Shown: positions 25,970 to 34,326 of the stretch, piece by piece
How positions within the stretch are numbered: position 1 is the stretch's first letter
Layout of the letters: the number at the start of each line of letters is the position of its first letter
Source of the DNA: Lentzea guizhouensis
Lineage (GTDB): Bacteria > Actinomycetota > Actinomycetes > Mycobacteriales > Pseudonocardiaceae
Assembly: GCF_001701025.1 (NCBI RefSeq)
Contig: NZ_CP016793.1
Location: 8,990,001-9,054,000, forward strand
DNA: 64,000 nucleotides
Direction of reading: 5' to 3'
Position numbers and translations under genes: made by a program
The notes under the pieces: generated by a model
The model's database searches: none
The model's input: the letters and a program-made list of their open reading frames with translations, nothing else
What the model was told of the DNA's origin: nothing

Positions 25970-26285
25970 GGCAGTCCGCGACCGTCACGGCCGGGAACGC
26001 GCAGGCACCAACCGGGCCAGCCGCCTCGCGGCACGCGGGCAGTCCGCAACCGTCACGGTCAGAAACGCGCAGGCGCCAGCCGGGCCAGCCGCCTCGCAGT
26101 ACGCGAACAGGTCGCAACCGTCACGGCCAGGAACGCGTGAGCACCAACCGAGCCAGCCGCCTCGCACTACCTGGGCAGTCCGCGACCGTCACGGCCAGAA
26201 ACGCGCGGCACCAACCGGGCCAGCCGCCTCGCGGTACCAGGGCAGTGCGCCATCGTCACCGCCAGGAACGCGGCCAGCGGCGGCG
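25970..26285 (+). repeat. 68-bp tandem repeat, about five copies
   Basis: The segment ACCGTCACGGCCAGGAACGC recurs with variants at 25981, 26049, 26117, 26185 and 26252, spacing 68, 68, 68 and 67 bp. Each unit also contains GGGCCAGCCGCCTCGCGG. Copies are roughly 80-90% alike. The rightmost copy is inside the LysR coding region, and a decayed partial copy precedes the first. Units are too long and lack spacers, so this is a minisatellite, not CRISPR. Confidence 0.9.
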
Positions 26286-27114
26286 ATCCGTCGGCGGTGC
26301 GGAACGCCATCGTGAGATCCGGCAGCCGCACCGGCGGGTCGACCTCGACCATGACGGTCTCGGGCCGGACCAGCCGCCGGGCACTCGACGGCAGCAGCCC
26401 GACGCCCAGCCCGCAGGCCGCCAGCCCGATCACCGTGTGCACGTCACGGGCTTGCGTGACCCCGCTCGCCGCGCTCAGCAACGGTGCCAGCACCCGCACC
26501 GCCGCCGGTTCGTCGGCGGCCGGTGTGGCGATGAGCGCCTGGCCGCGCAGCTGGTCCGGTGTGACGGCAGGCAGCCGCGCGAACGGATGACCCCGGTGGC
26601 ACACGGCGATGAGGTGGTCCTGGGCCACCGGGACCGCGGTCAGCCGTTCGGCGCCGTCTCCGGCCGGGGCGCCGCGGGAGATGACCAGGTCGATGTCACC
26701 GGCGAGCAGCGCGGCACCGCTCTGGGCCGTCGACAGCTCCCGGCACTCCAGGCCCACGCCGGGGTGCGCCGACCGGAACCGCGCCAGCAGCGACGGCAGC
26801 AGCTCGATCAACGCCTCCCCCACGAAGCCGAGCCGCACCGACCCGGTCTGCCCGCGCGCGGCCCGCCGTGCCTCGGTCGCACCGGCCTCGACCTGCTCCA
26901 GCACCTGCCGGGCGTGCCCGGCGTAGACCTCGCCGGCGGCGGTGAGCACGACCCCGCGGGCCGTGCGGTCGAACAACGCGGTGCCCAGCTCGCGTTCGAC
27001 CGCCGCCACCTGCCTCGACAGCGAGGGCTGGGTCATGCCGAGCGCCTGGGCCGCCCGCCGGAAGTGGCGGTGCTCGGCCACCGCCACCACGTACCGCAGT
27101 TGCCTCAGCTCCAC
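26167..27114 (-). CDS. LysR-family regulator with repeat-derived C-terminal tail
   Basis: From GTG 27114 (TTGAGG upstream) it reads VELRQLRYVVAVAEHRHFRRAAQALGMTQPSLSRQVAAVE, a LysR HTH, then a normal effector domain to PPLAAFLAVTMAHCP. The following residues GTARRLARLVPRVSGRDGRGLPR come from the neighbouring 68-bp repeat. The usual LysR end would be near LAAFLAVT, so the original stop has been displaced or the tail extended by repeat expansion. The protein is 315 aa. Upstream is a deaminase/LLM pair on the same strand. Confidence 0.85.
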   Translation of the reverse strand: MELRQLRYVVAVAEHRHFRRAAQALGMTQPSLSRQVAAVERELGTALFDRTARGVVLTAAGEVYAGHARQVLEQVEAGATEARRAARGQTGSVRLGFVGEALIELLPSLLARFRSAHPGVGLECRELSTAQSGAALLAGDIDLVISRGAPAGDGAERLTAVPVAQDHLIAVCHRGHPFARLPAVTPDQLRGQALIATPAADEPAAVRVLAPLLSAASGVTQARDVHTVIGLAACGLGVGLLPSSARRLVRPETVMVEVDPPVRLPDLTMAFRTADGSPPLAAFLAVTMAHCPGTARRLARLVPRVSGRDGRGLPR

Positions 27115-27154
27115 GGCCTCAAGCCAACCACGCCGATGCCCGGCGGGCATCGCA

Positions 27155-27571
27155 CTACGGGTAGTACCCCTCGACCGGCACCTTCGCCTCGTCGTAGAGG
27201 TGCGGGCCGTCGGTGGGCACGGCCGGGAACCCGCCGCCGGTCTTGAGCCCGTTGAGCTGCTCGGTCGCCAGCGCGAACACCACCTGACCGATCCCCGACC
27301 GCGCCAGCGCCCCCGCGCACATCCCGCACGGCTCGCAGCTCGTGTACATCGTGGTGCCGGCGGCCGTCTCGGCGTCCAGCGACCGCGCCGCCCACCTGGC
27401 CAGCTTCAGCTCGGGGTGCGCGGTGATGTCGTCGTCGCTCAGGCTGGAGTTGCGCTCCTCGGCGAGCACCGACCCGTCCGGTCCGACCAGCAGCGACCCG
27501 AACGGCGGGTTGCCGCCCGCGCGCGCCTCGGCCGCCAGCGCGATCGCCCGTCGCACATGCTCCTCGTTCAC
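27155..27571 (-). CDS. Nucleoside/cytidine deaminase-family zinc enzyme
   Basis: The 138-aa protein has the zinc site split as TAHPELKLARWAAR and SCEPCGMCAGAL, typical of the guanine/cytosine deaminase-like branch, where HPE replaces the more usual HAE. GTG 27571 has AAAGGAG upstream. It overlaps the preceding LLM gene by 4 nt (GTGA), so the two are co-translated. The substrate is unknown. Confidence 0.9.
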   Translation of the reverse strand: MNEEHVRRAIALAAEARAGGNPPFGSLLVGPDGSVLAEERNSSLSDDDITAHPELKLARWAARSLDAETAAGTTMYTSCEPCGMCAGALARSGIGQVVFALATEQLNGLKTGGGFPAVPTDGPHLYDEAKVPVEGYYP

Positions 27572-28392
27572 CGGAACTCCTTTCGTACCGCGGCCAGTGC
27601 GTGCCAGGCGACGTCCGGCCGCCGCGTCTCCTCCGGATCGCCGACGAACGGGTCCAGGACCACCGCGTGCGCCCCGTCGGACCGCAGCTGGTCCAGGTCG
27701 GCGACGACCTGCTCGACCGTGCCCTCCCCCAGCCGCCGGTCCTGCCCGGGCTCGTCGGTGAGCCGCAGCAGGACGCGCGGTGCCAGCGCGGGCACCGGAC
27801 GACCTTCCTCGGCGGCGAGGTCCGTCAACCGTGCCACCGACTCCCGCCACGCCGCGGGCGTCTGCCGCAGCGGGTGCCAGGCGTCACCGAGCCGCACCGC
27901 CCGGCGCATGGCGGCGTCGCTGTGCCCGCCGAGCCAGATCGGGATGCTCCCCGCGCGGTACCCCTGGTCCTGCCAGGCCTCCCGCACGGTCGTGACCAGC
28001 TCTTCGGTGAGCCTCCCCCGGCGCTCGAACGGAACCCCGAGCGCCGCGAACTCCTCCCGCGCCCACCCGACCCCGACGCCGAGCACGAGCCGCCCGCCGC
28101 TGAGGTCCGCGAGGTTCGCCGCCATCCGCGCCACCAGCAACGGGTGCCGGTAGGGCGCGATCAGCACGGTGGTGCCGAGGGTGATCCGCTCGGTGACCCC
28201 GGCGAGCCACGACAGCGTGGTGAACGGCTCGTAGAACGGCGCCGGGTACTGCTCGGCCACGTCCGGCGTCACCACCACGTGGTCGGACACCATGAGCAGG
28301 TCGAACCCGAGGCCCTCGACCGTGCGCGCCCAGTCGCGCAGCACGGCGGGACTGGTGCCCGGTCCGAAGTTCGGGACGTTCACGCCGATCAT
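27568..28392 (-). CDS. LLM-class F420-dependent oxidoreductase
   Basis: The 274-aa intact protein has the TIM-barrel F420 pattern: MIGVNVPNFGPGTSPAVLRDWARTVEGLGFDLLMVSDHVVV, ITLGTTVLIAPYRHPLLVARMAANLADLSGGRLVLGVGVGW and IPIWLGGHSDAAMRRAVRLGDAWHP. F420 or FMN use cannot be settled from sequence alone. It is first of a two-gene unit with the deaminase. Confidence 0.9.
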   Translation of the reverse strand: MIGVNVPNFGPGTSPAVLRDWARTVEGLGFDLLMVSDHVVVTPDVAEQYPAPFYEPFTTLSWLAGVTERITLGTTVLIAPYRHPLLVARMAANLADLSGGRLVLGVGVGWAREEFAALGVPFERRGRLTEELVTTVREAWQDQGYRAGSIPIWLGGHSDAAMRRAVRLGDAWHPLRQTPAAWRESVARLTDLAAEEGRPVPALAPRVLLRLTDEPGQDRRLGEGTVEQVVADLDQLRSDGAHAVVLDPFVGDPEETRRPDVAWHALAAVRKEFR

Positions 28393-28473
28393 CACCCACG
28401 CGACCCTAGCGGCGGAACGCGGACCGCGGGTCGATGTTGCACACCGGCCCGATCTCCCGGTGCGCACGCCGGA

Positions 28474-29682
28474 TCAGCCGCGTGGGCGGACCACGTTCCG
28501 GAGCAGCAGTGTGGTGACCACGCTGCCCACCCCGGTCAGCGCGATCGCGTGACCGGTCGGCAGGAACTCCGCGACCACCCCGAACACCAGCGGCCCGACG
28601 CCCTGGACGGTCATCGTGGTGGTGTTCAGCAGCGCGAACCCCTGGCCCTGCAGGTCGGCCGGCACCGCCTCGAGGAACCGGCGCTGCAGACCGAGCAGGT
28701 AGGCGGAGCCCACCCCGGTGACCACGTACGCCGCGACCACCGCAGGGTGGGGCAGGTCGGCGACGAGCGCGAGCGACGGCGCGCCCATGACCAGCAGCAG
28801 CGGCAGCACGAGCCGTTCCCTGGTGATGGGGGCGAACGCCCGCCCGACCACGACGTCGCCGACGAGCATGCCCGCCGACGTGGCCGCCAGCAGGACGCCG
28901 GTCTGCGCCGGGCCGAACCCGCGCAGCGCGGCGTACGGGATGAGCAGGCTGCCCGTCGCGGCCAGGTACGCGGCAGGCAGGCACTGGGCCGCGATCAGCT
29001 TGGCCACGCCGGGTGAGCGCAGCAGCTCCGCGTTGCCGCGCAGGGCCCTGCGCACGATCGACCCGCCGGTCCCCCCGGTGCGGACGGCCTCGGCGCGCGC
29101 CAGGAACAGCAGGCTGATCACCGCCGCGAGCAGGTGCGTGCCCGCGGTGACCAGCATCGTCCGGTCCACGTCGAGCCACGCGACCAGCGCGCCACCGGCG
29201 GCCATGCCCACCATCTGCGCGCCGACCGCCACGACGTAGGACAGCGACCGCCCGAGCACGTAGGCGTCCCCGCTGAGCGCCTCCGCCAGCACGCGGGCGG
29301 TGGACCCGGTGGTGATCGGGGTCAGGCACGCCACGGCCGCGACCAGCAGCAGGCTGAGCGCGACCGGGAGGTCGGCGAACGCGAGCACCAGTCCGGCCGC
29401 GCACTGCAGCGCGTACCCGGCGGTGATCAGCGTCCGCGGGGTGAACCGGTCCGCCATCGCGGCCAGGAACAGCCCACCGGCCGCCTGGGGCAGGAAGTTG
29501 ATCGTGATCGCCAGCGCGGTCAGCAGCGGTGAGCTGGTCTGCCGGTACACCAGCACCGCCAGCGCGACGGCTCGCAGGGTGTCCGACATGACGCCGAGCA
29601 GCCTGGCCGCGAAGACGGCGCGGAACTGCGGCACCGCGAAGACCTGGCCGTAGGTGGCCTTCGTCGCGAACGGATCGGTCAT
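28474..29682 (-). CDS. MFS transporter (enterobactin-exporter-like)
   Basis: The 402-aa protein has about twelve hydrophobic segments, with MADRFTPRTLITAGYALQCAAGL after span 2 as the MFS loop. Layout fits the DHA3-like MFS group of drug or siderophore exporters. The start is ATG 29682; a TTG two codons upstream is an alternative. No siderophore genes are nearby. Confidence 0.88.
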   Translation of the reverse strand: MTDPFATKATYGQVFAVPQFRAVFAARLLGVMSDTLRAVALAVLVYRQTSSPLLTALAITINFLPQAAGGLFLAAMADRFTPRTLITAGYALQCAAGLVLAFADLPVALSLLLVAAVACLTPITTGSTARVLAEALSGDAYVLGRSLSYVVAVGAQMVGMAAGGALVAWLDVDRTMLVTAGTHLLAAVISLLFLARAEAVRTGGTGGSIVRRALRGNAELLRSPGVAKLIAAQCLPAAYLAATGSLLIPYAALRGFGPAQTGVLLAATSAGMLVGDVVVGRAFAPITRERLVLPLLLVMGAPSLALVADLPHPAVVAAYVVTGVGSAYLLGLQRRFLEAVPADLQGQGFALLNTTTMTVQGVGPLVFGVVAEFLPTGHAIALTGVGSVVTTLLLRNVVRPRG

Positions 29683-29750
29683 GGCCAAGTCGCTCCCCGG
29701 ACGCCTGAGTTGGACTCCGGTACAAAATTAGATCGAAGTAGTCCTTTCAG

Positions 29751-29784
29751 GGGCAAGCGGGAAAGCCGATTCTCCCGTTTGCCC
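29751..29784. promoter_or_regulatory. 12-bp inverted repeat upstream of the MFS gene
   Basis: GGGCAAGCGGGA and TCCCGTTTGCCC pair with one G-T wobble around a 10-nt spacer, 69 bp before the MFS start. It could be an operator or an attenuator-like hairpin in the MFS leader. The surrounding 29683-29894 sequence is less GC-rich and holds no gene I can support. Confidence 0.5.
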
Positions 29785-29894
29785 GGTGGCGATCTCTTCT
29801 CACCGCTCACAACGCCCTTCCCCTCGCCGTGCGAGAGGACCTGCTCGACCTCGTTGCCCAAGCCGATGAGGGTCTCGCCGCCGTGGAAGAGGGC

Positions 29895-29926
29895 GACGAC
29901 TTATGTCGAGTTCGGCATAAGTCGTC
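29895..29926. repeat. 11-bp-arm palindrome at the edge of the recombinase remnant
   Basis: GACGACTTATG and CATAAGTCGTC flank a 10-nt spacer. Paired arms around a short central region are what tyrosine-recombinase crossover sites look like. The right arm is the outer edge of the 29921-30161 repeat copy. In the other copy only part of this half-site remains. Confidence 0.6.
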
Positions 29927-30161
29927 TTGTGCAGACCGTGTGGTTATGCCGATCGGTCGCTGAAGTGTTATGGCAGAACGGTTTTCGTGGGGCATGATCG
30001 GCATGATCACAGGTGGTCGAGGAACGCCATGATCGTGTCAGTGGGCTGGTAGCGGCCTGGGACGGCGGTGATCGGTGCAGTGCGGGGCAGAGCGCGTTCT
30101 TTGAGCGCGAGGTCGGCGTGGACGTAGATCTGTGTGGTGGCAACACTTTCGTGGCCGAGCC
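29921..30161 (+). repeat. Inverted repeat copy A (about 241 bp)
   Basis: This segment is the reverse complement of 31373-31613 with roughly 95% identity. It carries the 3' end of a tyrosine recombinase on the minus strand and an outer TTATGCCGATCGGTCGCTGA end. Confidence 0.85.
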
Positions 30162-30190
30162 AGAGGGCGATCTCGAATCCGCCGCCCGGC
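30007..30190 (-). pseudogene. Tyrosine recombinase C-terminal fragment (copy A)
   Basis: The frame reads WLGHESVATTQIYVHADLAL then KERALPRTAPITAVPGRYQP and ends MAFLDHL at the stop, 30007. LGHxSxxTTxxYxH is the catalytic C-terminal box of tyrosine recombinases, with the nucleophile Tyr in TTQIY. The N-terminal core-binding and Arg boxes are missing, so it cannot act. It matches actinobacterial transposable elements that use tyrosine recombinases. Confidence 0.85.
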
Positions 30191-30244
30191 ACGGACGCAA
30201 AGGGCTGCTTCCGCGTCGCCACTTGGCCGGGAATCGCTCGGCGA

Positions 30245-31009
30245 CTACTGCGGTTCAGACACACCTTCGAGCACTGCGAGGTCGCGCACCGCGTAACGGT
30301 GGTGCTCGGCTTCTTCCTTCAGCACTACCTTGAGGCAGCGGCGCACGACGTACTCCTGGTCGGGATACATGTCCGCTGGCTTGCGACCGCACGCCCGGTC
30401 GAGCTCGGTCGCAGTGAGCCCGTCGACGACACGCCGCATCGCGGCCATGCGGGCGAGCCGCGGCGCGAGCACCTCGTCGAGCGTCGGGACGGCGTCAAGG
30501 GTGAGGCCGAGCCTCGCCGCAGCGTCGGGTGGCGTCCCCCCGGCGGGCAAGCCCAACGGATGGTAGGGCGCTTCCTCCTCGAGCACGGCATTGCCGAGCC
30601 AGGCATCGCAGGCGAACAGCAGATGCCGTTGTGTCTCGACCAGCGACCACTCGCCGTCGACCTGCTCGTGCAATTTGGCCTCGGGCAACAGCCTCGCCCG
30701 GTCGAGCGTCGCGTCCCACAGGGTCTCGATGGCGTCCCAAGCAGCCCGGTAGTCCTCCGGGGACGCCGCATCCCGCGCCAGCATCCGCGCGGGGTGCCGG
30801 CGGTCGAGCTCAGCCTCGACGTAGGCGGTCACGTCGACGTCGTTGACGACGAGGCGCTCGAAGAAGCCACCGAGGTAGACGTCGCTGCCGTAGCAGTCGA
30901 CGATCTTCAGACTGTCCACCTCGCAATCGCGGATCTCAAGGCCCGCGAGATTGCACAGGTGGATGCGAGCACCGCGGAATTGTTCGCTCTGAACGTATTC
31001 GGAAACCAT
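30245..31009 (-). CDS. DinB-family protein with pentapeptide-like N-terminus
   Basis: The 254-aa protein starts MVSEYVQSEQFRGARIHLCNLAGLEIRDCEVDSLKIVDCYG, a short pentapeptide-repeat-like beta helix. A DinB four-helix domain follows, with metal-site residues in EWSLVETQRHLLFACDAWLG and EEAEHHRYAVRDL. DinB domains are thiol-dependent or glutathione-transferase-like enzymes. It lies between the two inverted recombinase fragments, so it may be cargo. Similar proteins are common and chromosomal in actinobacteria. Confidence 0.82.
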   Translation of the reverse strand: MVSEYVQSEQFRGARIHLCNLAGLEIRDCEVDSLKIVDCYGSDVYLGGFFERLVVNDVDVTAYVEAELDRRHPARMLARDAASPEDYRAAWDAIETLWDATLDRARLLPEAKLHEQVDGEWSLVETQRHLLFACDAWLGNAVLEEEAPYHPLGLPAGGTPPDAAARLGLTLDAVPTLDEVLAPRLARMAAMRRVVDGLTATELDRACGRKPADMYPDQEYVVRRCLKVVLKEEAEHHRYAVRDLAVLEGVSEPQ

Positions 31010-31361
31010 CGAAGCAGTCTGGCCCACCCGTCCCGTCCGCGCCAGGCCCTGAACGTCGACTCGATGCGCGGCGCAGGACGGCACATCGAGACGAGGTCCT
31101 GAACCACATCTCCTCGACGCACAGCAAGAACATCAACTCCCGTATCCCGGCGGTCCCCGGTCAACGGTCATCCTGCAACCGGGCGGACAACCAAGCCAGT
31201 CACCCGTCCACACTGGGGAAGCGCTCTGGAGCTGCCCTTTCGCCGCGCCGGTCAGGTCCAGGCCGGCCGGTGGAGACCACGTGCCTCGTTGCACCGAGCG
31301 TGCGGGTGAACAGGCTGCCCAATTGGACCGAGACGCCGGTGACCATGGCTCTGCGGCCGTG
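31010..31361. other. 352-bp region without a supported gene
   Basis: This lies between the DinB gene and recombinase copy B. Short open frames exist in several frames, but none has a ribosome site or a recognisable domain. It is probably decayed mobile-element or insertion-scar DNA. Confidence 0.5.
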
Positions 31362-31527
31362 CCGCTGTCTTATGTCGGCCACGAAAGTGTTGCCACGACA
31401 CAAATCTACGTCCACGCCGACCTCGAAGTTCAAAGAACGCGCTCTGGCCCGCACTGCCCCGATCACCGCCGTCCCAGGCCGCTACCAGCCCATTGACACG
31501 ATCATGGCATTCCTCGACCACCTGTGA
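31362..31527 (+). pseudogene. Tyrosine recombinase C-terminal fragment (copy B), frameshifted
   Basis: One frame reads LSYVGHESVATTQIYVHADLEV. After a one-base shift near 31430 the next frame reads KFKERALARTAPITAVPGRY and ends at the same MAFLDHL stop (31527). It is the same product as copy A, in the opposite orientation. No N-terminal catalytic region is present. Confidence 0.82.
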
Positions 31528-31613
31528 TCATGCCGACCATGCCCCACGAAAACCGTTCTGCCACAACACTTCAGCGACCGATCGGCATAACCACACGGTC
31601 TGCATAAGACGAC
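31373..31613 (-). repeat. Inverted repeat copy B (about 241 bp)
   Basis: This is the reverse complement of 29921-30161 with a few substitutions and a one-base difference in the recombinase frame. The two copies face each other about 1.2 kb apart. Recombination between them would invert the DinB region. Confidence 0.85.
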
Positions 31614-31854
31614 ATGCAGGGGTGGAAGGTCGGCAACGCCGTCGTCAGCGTGGTGTGGAGCACCATCGGTGGCGCCGCCAGCTGCGGCCTCCCCGGCTCC
31701 GCCCACCATCGCGATGCAGGCGAACGTCGACCCGCGCCAGTTCAACCTGGGCTCCGAACAGAGCGAGGAGATCACCGAGAAGGTCGACACCAGCCCGCTG
31801 GTCCCCGACGACGGCGCCGGCAAGGTGGGCTCCGGCGTGGGAGGTGCCCGATGA
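31614..31854 (+). pseudogene. Remnant of an ESX/WXG-cluster protein
   Basis: An open frame from 31669 reads APPTIAMQANVDPRQFNLGS and EQSEEITEKVDTSPLVPDDG to a TGA that overlaps the next ATG (ATGA). An out-of-frame start just before it reads MQGWKVGNAVVSVVWSTIGG. The upstream part has been replaced by the mobile-element zone. I do not recognise the full family. Its place before a YbaB-like gene suggests a type VII secretion-linked cluster. Confidence 0.45.
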
Positions 31855-32178
31855 ACGGCCTCGACCCGCGGGCGATCGACGCCAGGGCGGCGGCACTGCA
31901 GGAGGCCGCCGGCGAGCGGTTGAGCAAGATGAAGCGCCGCAACGAAACCGTGCTGCACGCCCAGACAGCTGAACACCGTGACCTTGCCGGGCAACGCCGT
32001 GCAGGCGACCGTCGACTCAGGCGGCATGCTGGTCGACCTCCGGAGAACCGGTGCCGGCCCCGCCGCGACCGCCGGCCGCGCCGGGAGGGCCCCGCCTGCC
32101 CCGCCGCCCTTCCGGCCCAGGCCAGTGAACGAGGACGACTACGAGCGGCGCGGCGTTCTGCGCGAGGAGAGCTGGTAG
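31851..32178 (+). pseudogene. YbaB/EbfC-like protein, frameshifted
   Basis: From ATG 31851 (GGGAGG upstream) it reads MNGLDPRAIDARAAALQEAA and KMKRRNETVLHAQTAEHR. Near 31974-31980 the sense moves to the next frame, TVTLPGNAVQATVDSGGMLV then PRPVNEDDYERRGVLREESW, ending at TAG 32178. VDSGGMLVDL is the YbaB core. The 328-nt span is not a multiple of three. Such proteins accompany ESX-like genes in actinomycetes. Confidence 0.7.
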
Positions 32179-32244
32179 CGGGTCGACCGGCGCCCCACCG
32201 CGTGGACCGCCTGCCTGACAGGCACCCCGCCGACCCCGGCAGCA

Positions 32245-34326
32245 CTAGCGCAACCGGTCAGCCGCCCACACCGCGTACTGCGACTTCGACGCCGGAGCAC
32301 CGGGTTCGGTGGTGTTGCCGTAGACCAGCACGCTCTGCGCGGAGGTCCTGCCACCGGGACGGAACTGGACCAGCGACACCCAGGTGTCACCGAGCACCTT
32401 GGTGAACCCGCCGGCCGCGGGCGAGATCTCGAACGACTTCAGGATGCCCACGACACCGGAACCACCGTCGCCGGGGATCGCGTCCCGGCCCTCACCGAGC
32501 GAGACGACCTGCCCGACGGAGGCGTCGAGAGGAGCTCTGGCTCCGAGGAGCACCGCCTTGGCAGCGCGCAGGGTCCGCACCGCGGCGGCGGGGTCGGCGA
32601 GGCCCGCCGGCACCGCTCCTGGCTCGGCGACGTGCCGGAACAGCGTCCTGTCGCCGATGGCCGTGACGTTGAGGATGCTCCACAGGTAGAACAGCAGGTA
32701 GCCCTTGCTGTCGTGGTGGGCGTGGCGGTCCCAGTCCGCCAGCACCCGGACGGCGTCCTGCAGGTCCGCCTCCGCCGAGGCGGCCGCGAGGAGCTCGTCG
32801 AGGACGACGTCCGCCAGCAGCGCTCGTTTGGTGAACTTCAAGCCCAGCAAGCTTTCCGGCGTGATCGTCCGCTGAGCCTTCAGCCAGGTCCTGGAGGCGA
32901 CCGGCCGGAGGTCGTCGACCTGGTCGGCGCTCGGGGCGATCGCCGCCGGCCAGTCACGCGCGGGCAGTGGCGGATGGGTGTAGAACCAGGGCGTTTCGTT
33001 GCAGTTCTGCACCCAGCCGGACTCCGGGTTGATCACCCTGGGCATCTTCGAGGCCGGATGCACCCTGTCCCACAACCACTTCGGGTCATCACCGGGAAGA
33101 CGGCGCCGGCTGTCGTCGAAGTCGCCGTGCTCACGCACCGGAGGTGTTCCGCAGTAGAGGGCGCCGATCGACCCGCGTGCGTCCGCGGCGATCATGTTGA
33201 ACAGCGGCAACGGCGTCCTGTCGTGGATCTTGAACAGCTCCTGCACGCTCGTGGCGGTCGACAGCCGCCACCAGCCCTCCAGCGCCGAGGTCGCCGGGTG
33301 GTGCAGGACACCGGCGATGCGCACCGCGACGTCAACGCCGTCGGGCGCGGTGACGACCGGACCGTGCACGCTGCGCCGTTCGAGGACGGTGACCGGCTCC
33401 GCGCCGCGCACCTCGATGCGGTGCTCGGTGACCTGCAGTTCGCGCTGCCGTCCGTTGTGGACGTAGCGGTTGCCGGAGAGCTTCAAGTCGTAGACGGACA
33501 TGTTCGGGATGGGGTTGACCGTGTGTCCCCAGCCCACCGCCGGGCTGTACCCCATGTTCTGCCACGGCAGCCCCAGCAACGCCGCACCGTGGAAGTCGCG
33601 GCCGGGATGACGGGTGCGCATCTCGAAGAACCGCTGGTATCCCCGCCACACGAGGTGGGGGTTGATCACCAGCATCGCGTGCCCGGTGGAGGACCGCCTG
33701 CCGGACACCGCCCACCCGTTCGACCCGACGCTGCCGGCGAACTGCTCCGGCGGGAACGCGAGCCCCTCCCCGTCGATCGTCGTGAACCGCGCGAAGACCC
33801 GCACCACGTGCCCGATGATGTCCCTCGGAGTGACCGGCAGGATCTCCCGCCGGTCGCCGCCGAGGGCGGTGTTCTCGGCACACGCGGCGTTGAAGCCCTC
33901 GCAGAAGGCCTTGATCCGAGCGAGCGTCTGCGGTTTCTGGGCCCGCAGCCACACGTCCGTCTGAGCCTTCAGTCCCAGCTGGACGGTGAACCTGTCGTCC
34001 GCCACGTAGGCGGAACCCCACCGGGCAGCGGCCGCTCCGCGAGCCCTGCCGTAGATGTCGAGGACCTCCCGGGCGTTGGCCCTGGCCTGCACGTAGCCGA
34101 CGCCGTAGGTGACGTCGAACTCGTTCCTGCCCACGATGGTGGGAACCGCCCACTCGTCCCACTCGATCTTCACCCGCCCGCCGCCCGCCGGCCTGCGCGC
34201 CGACCACTGCTCGCCCGCGAACGAGGCGAAGGCGGAGTTAGTCATCGAGGTGGCCGCGGCGGCACCCGCCGCACCGGCCGCGGCGCGCAGCACGAACCTC
34301 CGGGTGAACGCCTTCTCGTCAGTCAT
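32245..34326 (-). CDS. Tat-exported penicillin acylase-family Ntn hydrolase
   Basis: The 693-aa protein has a twin-arginine signal (TRRFVLRAAAGAAGAAAATS), an alpha-subunit region and the beta-subunit nucleophile in GSNGWAVSGRRSSTG (Ser near residue 202), followed by the long beta part with NPHLVWRGYQRF and WVQNCNETPW. Penicillin acylases self-cleave so that this Ser becomes the N-terminal nucleophile and hydrolyse amides such as penicillins, acyl-homoserine lactones or cyclic lipopeptides. The start is ATG 34326, overlapping the CPBP gene stop by 8 nt. Confidence 0.9.
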   Translation of the reverse strand: MTDEKAFTRRFVLRAAAGAAGAAAATSMTNSAFASFAGEQWSARRPAGGGRVKIEWDEWAVPTIVGRNEFDVTYGVGYVQARANAREVLDIYGRARGAAAARWGSAYVADDRFTVQLGLKAQTDVWLRAQKPQTLARIKAFCEGFNAACAENTALGGDRREILPVTPRDIIGHVVRVFARFTTIDGEGLAFPPEQFAGSVGSNGWAVSGRRSSTGHAMLVINPHLVWRGYQRFFEMRTRHPGRDFHGAALLGLPWQNMGYSPAVGWGHTVNPIPNMSVYDLKLSGNRYVHNGRQRELQVTEHRIEVRGAEPVTVLERRSVHGPVVTAPDGVDVAVRIAGVLHHPATSALEGWWRLSTATSVQELFKIHDRTPLPLFNMIAADARGSIGALYCGTPPVREHGDFDDSRRRLPGDDPKWLWDRVHPASKMPRVINPESGWVQNCNETPWFYTHPPLPARDWPAAIAPSADQVDDLRPVASRTWLKAQRTITPESLLGLKFTKRALLADVVLDELLAAASAEADLQDAVRVLADWDRHAHHDSKGYLLFYLWSILNVTAIGDRTLFRHVAEPGAVPAGLADPAAAVRTLRAAKAVLLGARAPLDASVGQVVSLGEGRDAIPGDGGSGVVGILKSFEISPAAGGFTKVLGDTWVSLVQFRPGGRTSAQSVLVYGNTTEPGAPASKSQYAVWAADRLR

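Noticed and set aside
25970..26285. CRISPR array
   Set aside because: Units are 68 bp, contiguous and imperfect without unique spacers, and one unit is coding. A tandem minisatellite fits better.
29710..29997. 95-codon ORF before the recombinase remnant
   Set aside because: No domain or ribosome site; it crosses a hairpin, the palindrome and the repeat edge, so it is not a gene.
31270..31527. 85-codon ORF ending in the recombinase tail
   Set aside because: Only the last ~30 codons match the recombinase; the upstream part is unrelated frame and the catalytic boxes are missing.
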